Shown: positions 61,062 through 64,000 of the stretch, piece after piece | How the letters are laid out: every line of letters begins with the position of its first letter | How positions within the stretch are numbered: position 1 is the first letter of the stretch | Assembly: GCA_017462565.1 (NCBI GenBank) | Contig: JAFTQW010000045.1 | Location: 1-64,000, forward strand | Direction of reading: 5' to 3' | Origin: Ruminococcus sp. | GTDB taxonomy: Bacteria; Bacillota; Clostridia; Oscillospirales; Ruminococcaceae | DNA length: 64,000 bases | Translations under genes and position numbers: made by a program | Notes under the pieces: generated by a model | What the model saw: the letters and a program-made list of their open reading frames with translations, nothing else | What the model was told of the DNA's origin: nothing | Databases searched by the model: none

Positions 61062-64000
61062 TTGGAATTTACAACTTTTGAATCAATTAAAATTGGTCTT
61101 GCATCGCCGGAACAGATAAGAAGCTGGTCTTACGGCGTTGTTGAAAGACCTGAAACTATAAATTACAGAACTCAGAAGCCGGAACGTGACGGTCTTTTCT
61201 GCGAGAGAATTTTCGGACCAACAAAAGACTGGGAATGTCACTGCGGTAAATTCAAGAAGATACGCTTTAAGGGCAAGGTCTGCGACAGATGCGGCGTTGA
61301 AGTTACAAGAGCAAGAGTCCGCCGTGAAAGAATGGGACATATCGAGCTTGCAGCTCCGGTTTCGCATATCTGGTACTTCAAGGGAACTCCTTCCAGAATA
61401 GGACAGGTTCTTGAGATATCTCAGAAAAGACTTGAAGAAATCCTCTATTTTACGAAATATATCGTAATTGATCCGGGCAATACCGAGCTTATGAAAAAAC
61501 AGCTCCTTTCCGAAAAGGAGTACCTCTCGTATCTTGAAAAATACGGCGATGATTTCAAAGCCGAAATGGGTGCAGAGGCTATAAAAAAGCTTCTTAACGA
61601 ATACGATCCGGCAAGATATGATACTCATAAAACAAGACTTGCCGAAATGGGCAAGATCTCGTTAGGCGGCAAAAAGGTTCAGTGCTTCAATAAGCCTACG
61701 GAATGCGAATGCGACGAGTGCCGCAAGTTCGCAGAGCTTGAGGATATCGACTGGAGAAATAATATCGAGATCGTTGCAGACGACCTTAAAGCTGAACTTG
61801 TCGGACTTCCGGCAGGACAGAAAAAGGTCAAGATCCTGAAAAGACTCCAGATCATCGAGGCTTTCCGTCTTTCCGGAAATAAGCCTGAATGGATGATACT
61901 TGATGTTGTTCCGGTAATTCCTCCGGATATCCGTCCTATGATAATGCTCGACGGCGGACGTTATGCAACATCCGACCTTAATGATCTCTACAGACGTGTT
62001 ATCAACAGAAACAATCGTCTTAAAAGAATGCTCGAGCTTGACGCTCCTGATATCATCGTAAGAAACGAAAAGAGAATGCTTCAGGAAGCAGTTGACGCTC
62101 TTATCGATAACGGCAGACACGGCAGACCTGTTACAGGTCCGAGCAACCGTGCGCTGAAGTCGCTCTCCGATATGCTTAAAGGTAAGCAGGGACGTTTCCG
62201 TCAGAACCTTCTCGGTAAGCGTGTTGACTATTCCGGACGTTCGGTTATCGTTGTAGGACCGGAGCTTAAAATGTATCAGTGCGGACTTCCGAAGGAAATG
62301 GCTCTCGAGCTTTTCAAGCCGTTCGTTCTGAAAAGACTTGTTGACAAAAAGGCTATTGCCAATATAAAAAGCGCAAGAAAGCTTATTGACCGTGCCGACA
62401 ATAAGGTCTGGGACGCTCTTGAAGACGTTATCAAGGATCATCCGGTAATGCTTAACCGTGCCCCTACGCTTCACCGTCTTGGCATTCAGGCGTTTGAGCC
62501 TATCCTCGTTGAGGGACGTGCAATCAAGCTTCATCCGCTTGTATGTTCAGCATTCAATGCCGACTTTGACGGCGACCAGATGGCTGTTCATCTTCCTCTT
62601 TCAGCAGAAGCTCAGGCAGAGGCACGTTTCCTTATGCTTGCTGCAAACAACCTCTTAAAACCGTCTGACGGTAAGCCTGTTGCCGTTCCTTCGCAGGATA
62701 TGGTTCTTGGTTCTTACTACCTTACTATGGAAAAGCCAGGCGAACCCGGCGAGGGCAAGGTTTTCCGTGATGTAAACGAGGCTCTTATGGCTTACAATGA
62801 GCACGACGTTTCGCTTCATGCAAGCATCAGGGTCAAGATCACAAAGGATATCGGAGATAAAAAGGTTTCAAAAATTATCAATGCAACTGTCGGAAGACTT
62901 ATCTTCAACGAAAATATCCCGCAGAATCTCGGCTACGTTGACAGAACAAATTCCGATAAGCAGTTCGATCTTGAGATTGCTTTCCTCGTTGGAAAGAAAC
63001 AGCTTTCCGATATCATCGAACGCTGCATCAAGATTCACGGAACAACTACAACATCCGAGGTTCTTGACAGAATCAAGGCTCTTGGATATAAATATTCAAC
63101 AAGAGCAGCTCTTACCGTTGCTGTCTGCGACGCTACGATTCCTCCGCAGAAAAAGGAGATTCTTGCCGAAGCCGACAAGGAAGTTGAGCAGATCACAACC
63201 GAATACGAGTACGGTTATATCTCGGCTCAGGAAAAAACCAAAAAGATTATCTCTCTTTGGACAAATACTACAGATGACGTAACAAAGGCTCTTAAAGCTA
63301 ATTTCGACAGATATAATCCAATCTGGATGATGGCGGATTCCGGTGCCCGTGGTTCTATTTCACAGATCCGTCAGCTTGCCGGTATGCGTGGACTTATCGC
63401 AAATACGTCCGGTACGGTTATCGAGATCCCGATCAGAGCTAACTACCGTGAAGGTCTTAACATCCTCGAATACTTTATCGCATCACGAGGCGCTCGTAAG
63501 GGACTTGCCGATACGGCTCTTCGTACAGCAGACTCGGGTTACCTTACACGTCGTCTTGTTGACGTTTCTCAGGATGTTATTATCCGTGAAGAGGACTGCG
63601 GTACTACAGACGGTATTGAAGTATTTGAGATCAGAAACGGCAACGAAATTGTTGAACCGTTTGAAGAGCGTCTCATCGGAAGATTCCTTGCAGAGGATCT
63701 TCGTGACGAATCCGGCGAGCTTATCGTTTCACGCAATAAAATGATAACAGATGCCGACGCTAAGAAAATTGCAGACACAGGCATTGAGAAGATCGTTATC
63801 CGTTCTGTTCTCACCTGTAAAGCAAGAACCGGAGTATGTGCAAAGTGCTACGGAGTCAACCTTGCATTTAACAACGTTGTATCGGTCGGCGAAGCTGTCG
63901 GCGTAATAGCAGCTCAGTCTATCGGCGAGCCTGGTACTCAGCTTACGATGAGAACCTTCCATACCGGAGGCGTTGCCTCTGCCGATGCGGAAGATATCAC
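61062..64000 (+). CDS. rpoC: DNA-directed RNA polymerase beta' subunit (partial, runs off the window)
   Basis: At least 979 residues. The start is TTG 61062, with AGGAGG nine bases upstream; no in-frame ATG sits near the family N-terminus ([20 protein letters not shown]). The N-terminal zinc ribbon CHCG...CDRCG is present, and the catalytic [12 protein letters not shown] is at about 500-511. [15 protein letters not shown] and [15 protein letters not shown] are typical. Co-transcribed with rpoB, 110 bp downstream. The C-terminal part is outside the window. Confidence 0.98.
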   Translation, partial: MEFTTFESIKIGLASPEQIRSWSYGVVERPETINYRTQKPERDGLFCERIFGPTKDWECHCGKFKKIRFKGKVCDRCGVEVTRARVRRERMGHIELAAPVSHIWYFKGTPSRIGQVLEISQKRLEEILYFTKYIVIDPGNTELMKKQLLSEKEYLSYLEKYGDDFKAEMGAEAIKKLLNEYDPARYDTHKTRLAEMGKISLGGKKVQCFNKPTECECDECRKFAELEDIDWRNNIEIVADDLKAELVGLPAGQKKVKILKRLQIIEAFRLSGNKPEWMILDVVPVIPPDIRPMIMLDGGRYATSDLNDLYRRVINRNNRLKRMLELDAPDIIVRNEKRMLQEAVDALIDNGRHGRPVTGPSNRALKSLSDMLKGKQGRFRQNLLGKRVDYSGRSVIVVGPELKMYQCGLPKEMALELFKPFVLKRLVDKKAIANIKSARKLIDRADNKVWDALEDVIKDHPVMLNRAPTLHRLGIQAFEPILVEGRAIKLHPLVCSAFNADFDGDQMAVHLPLSAEAQAEARFLMLAANNLLKPSDGKPVAVPSQDMVLGSYYLTMEKPGEPGEGKVFRDVNEALMAYNEHDVSLHASIRVKITKDIGDKKVSKIINATVGRLIFNENIPQNLGYVDRTNSDKQFDLEIAFLVGKKQLSDIIERCIKIHGTTTTSEVLDRIKALGYKYSTRAALTVAVCDATIPPQKKEILAEADKEVEQITTEYEYGYISAQEKTKKIISLWTNTTDDVTKALKANFDRYNPIWMMADSGARGSISQIRQLAGMRGLIANTSGTVIEIPIRANYREGLNILEYFIASRGARKGLADTALRTADSGYLTRRLVDVSQDVIIREEDCGTTDGIEVFEIRNGNEIVEPFEERLIGRFLAEDLRDESGELIVSRNKMITDADAKKIADTGIEKIVIRSVLTCKARTGVCAKCYGVNLAFNNVVSVGEAVGVIAAQSIGEPGTQLTMRTFHTGGVASADAEDI

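Overview
The window comes from a low-to-mid GC Firmicute of the Ruminococcus group (Oscillospiraceae), most like Ruminococcus flavefaciens or a close relative. The main reason is the first 4.5 kb. It holds the end of a scaffoldin-like protein with an X-module plus dockerin, then a CttA-like X-dockerin protein, then a small cohesin protein with a sortase signal. This reproduces the scaB-cttA-scaE end of the R. flavefaciens sca cellulosome cluster. Five further dockerin genes are scattered downstream: a rhamnogalacturonan lyase, an SGNH esterase, an M6-type protease, a VanY-type peptidase and a protein made only of two dockerins. A SCIFF peptide with its radical SAM maturase, the sporulation-family genes ylbJ, yqfC and yqfD, and a SpoVB-like flippase also fit Clostridia.

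Layout. 1-4468: cellulosome anchoring genes. 4529-9390: housekeeping genes (TtcA-like, galE, a membrane protein, ung, metF, and a MetH-reactivation protein overlapping metF). 9602-12055: an orphan sugar-binding lipoprotein and an SDR epimerase. 12132-18905: rqcP, hup, mazG, trpS, an unknown gene, an aminotransferase and a SpoVB-like flippase, cut up by repeats. 18917-24493: a lipoprotein, the double-dockerin protein, and a nadB-vanY(dockerin)-nadC operon. 24608-27526: ylbJ and yqfCD. 27679-35898: an XRE regulator facing a DUF6809 gene, an AraC-type sensor-regulator diverging from the dockerin rhamnogalacturonan lyase, and a frameshifted GGDEF gene. 36092-44202: tRNA-Leu, a DUF3592-like protein, tadA, a CPBP protease, metG, the dockerin esterase and rny. 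44328-48286: the dockerin protease, an O-antigen-ligase-like protein, a ferredoxin and a nested repeat. 48373-54574: an M16 protease pair, lgt, folD, and SCIFF with its maturase. 54728-64000: an ABC-F ATPase, rpoB, and rpoC running off the end.

Two families of non-coding repeat elements fill most of the longer intergenic gaps. Family A (5276-5455, 34498-34677, 48093-48259) is a MITE-like palindromic element of about 170-180 bp flanked by TTAA. Family B (12394-12613, 16921-17265, 25770-26075, 47824-48286, and a degenerate copy near 15490-15605) has a shared core of small hairpins. Its outer ends and terminal stem-loop differ from copy to copy, yet remain complementary within each copy. Family A copy 3 sits inside family B copy 4, and removing it restores the host element's inverted repeat. 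This modular, compensatorily evolving element is the least explained structure in the window.

Working together, the sca proteins would anchor cohesin-dockerin assemblies to the cell wall. The dockerin enzymes would be displayed on that scaffold, with the AraC-type regulator probably controlling the pectin-active lyase beside it. The remaining genes are core metabolism, translation and envelope functions. All gene calls are from reading motifs and family resemblance; no database search was run.
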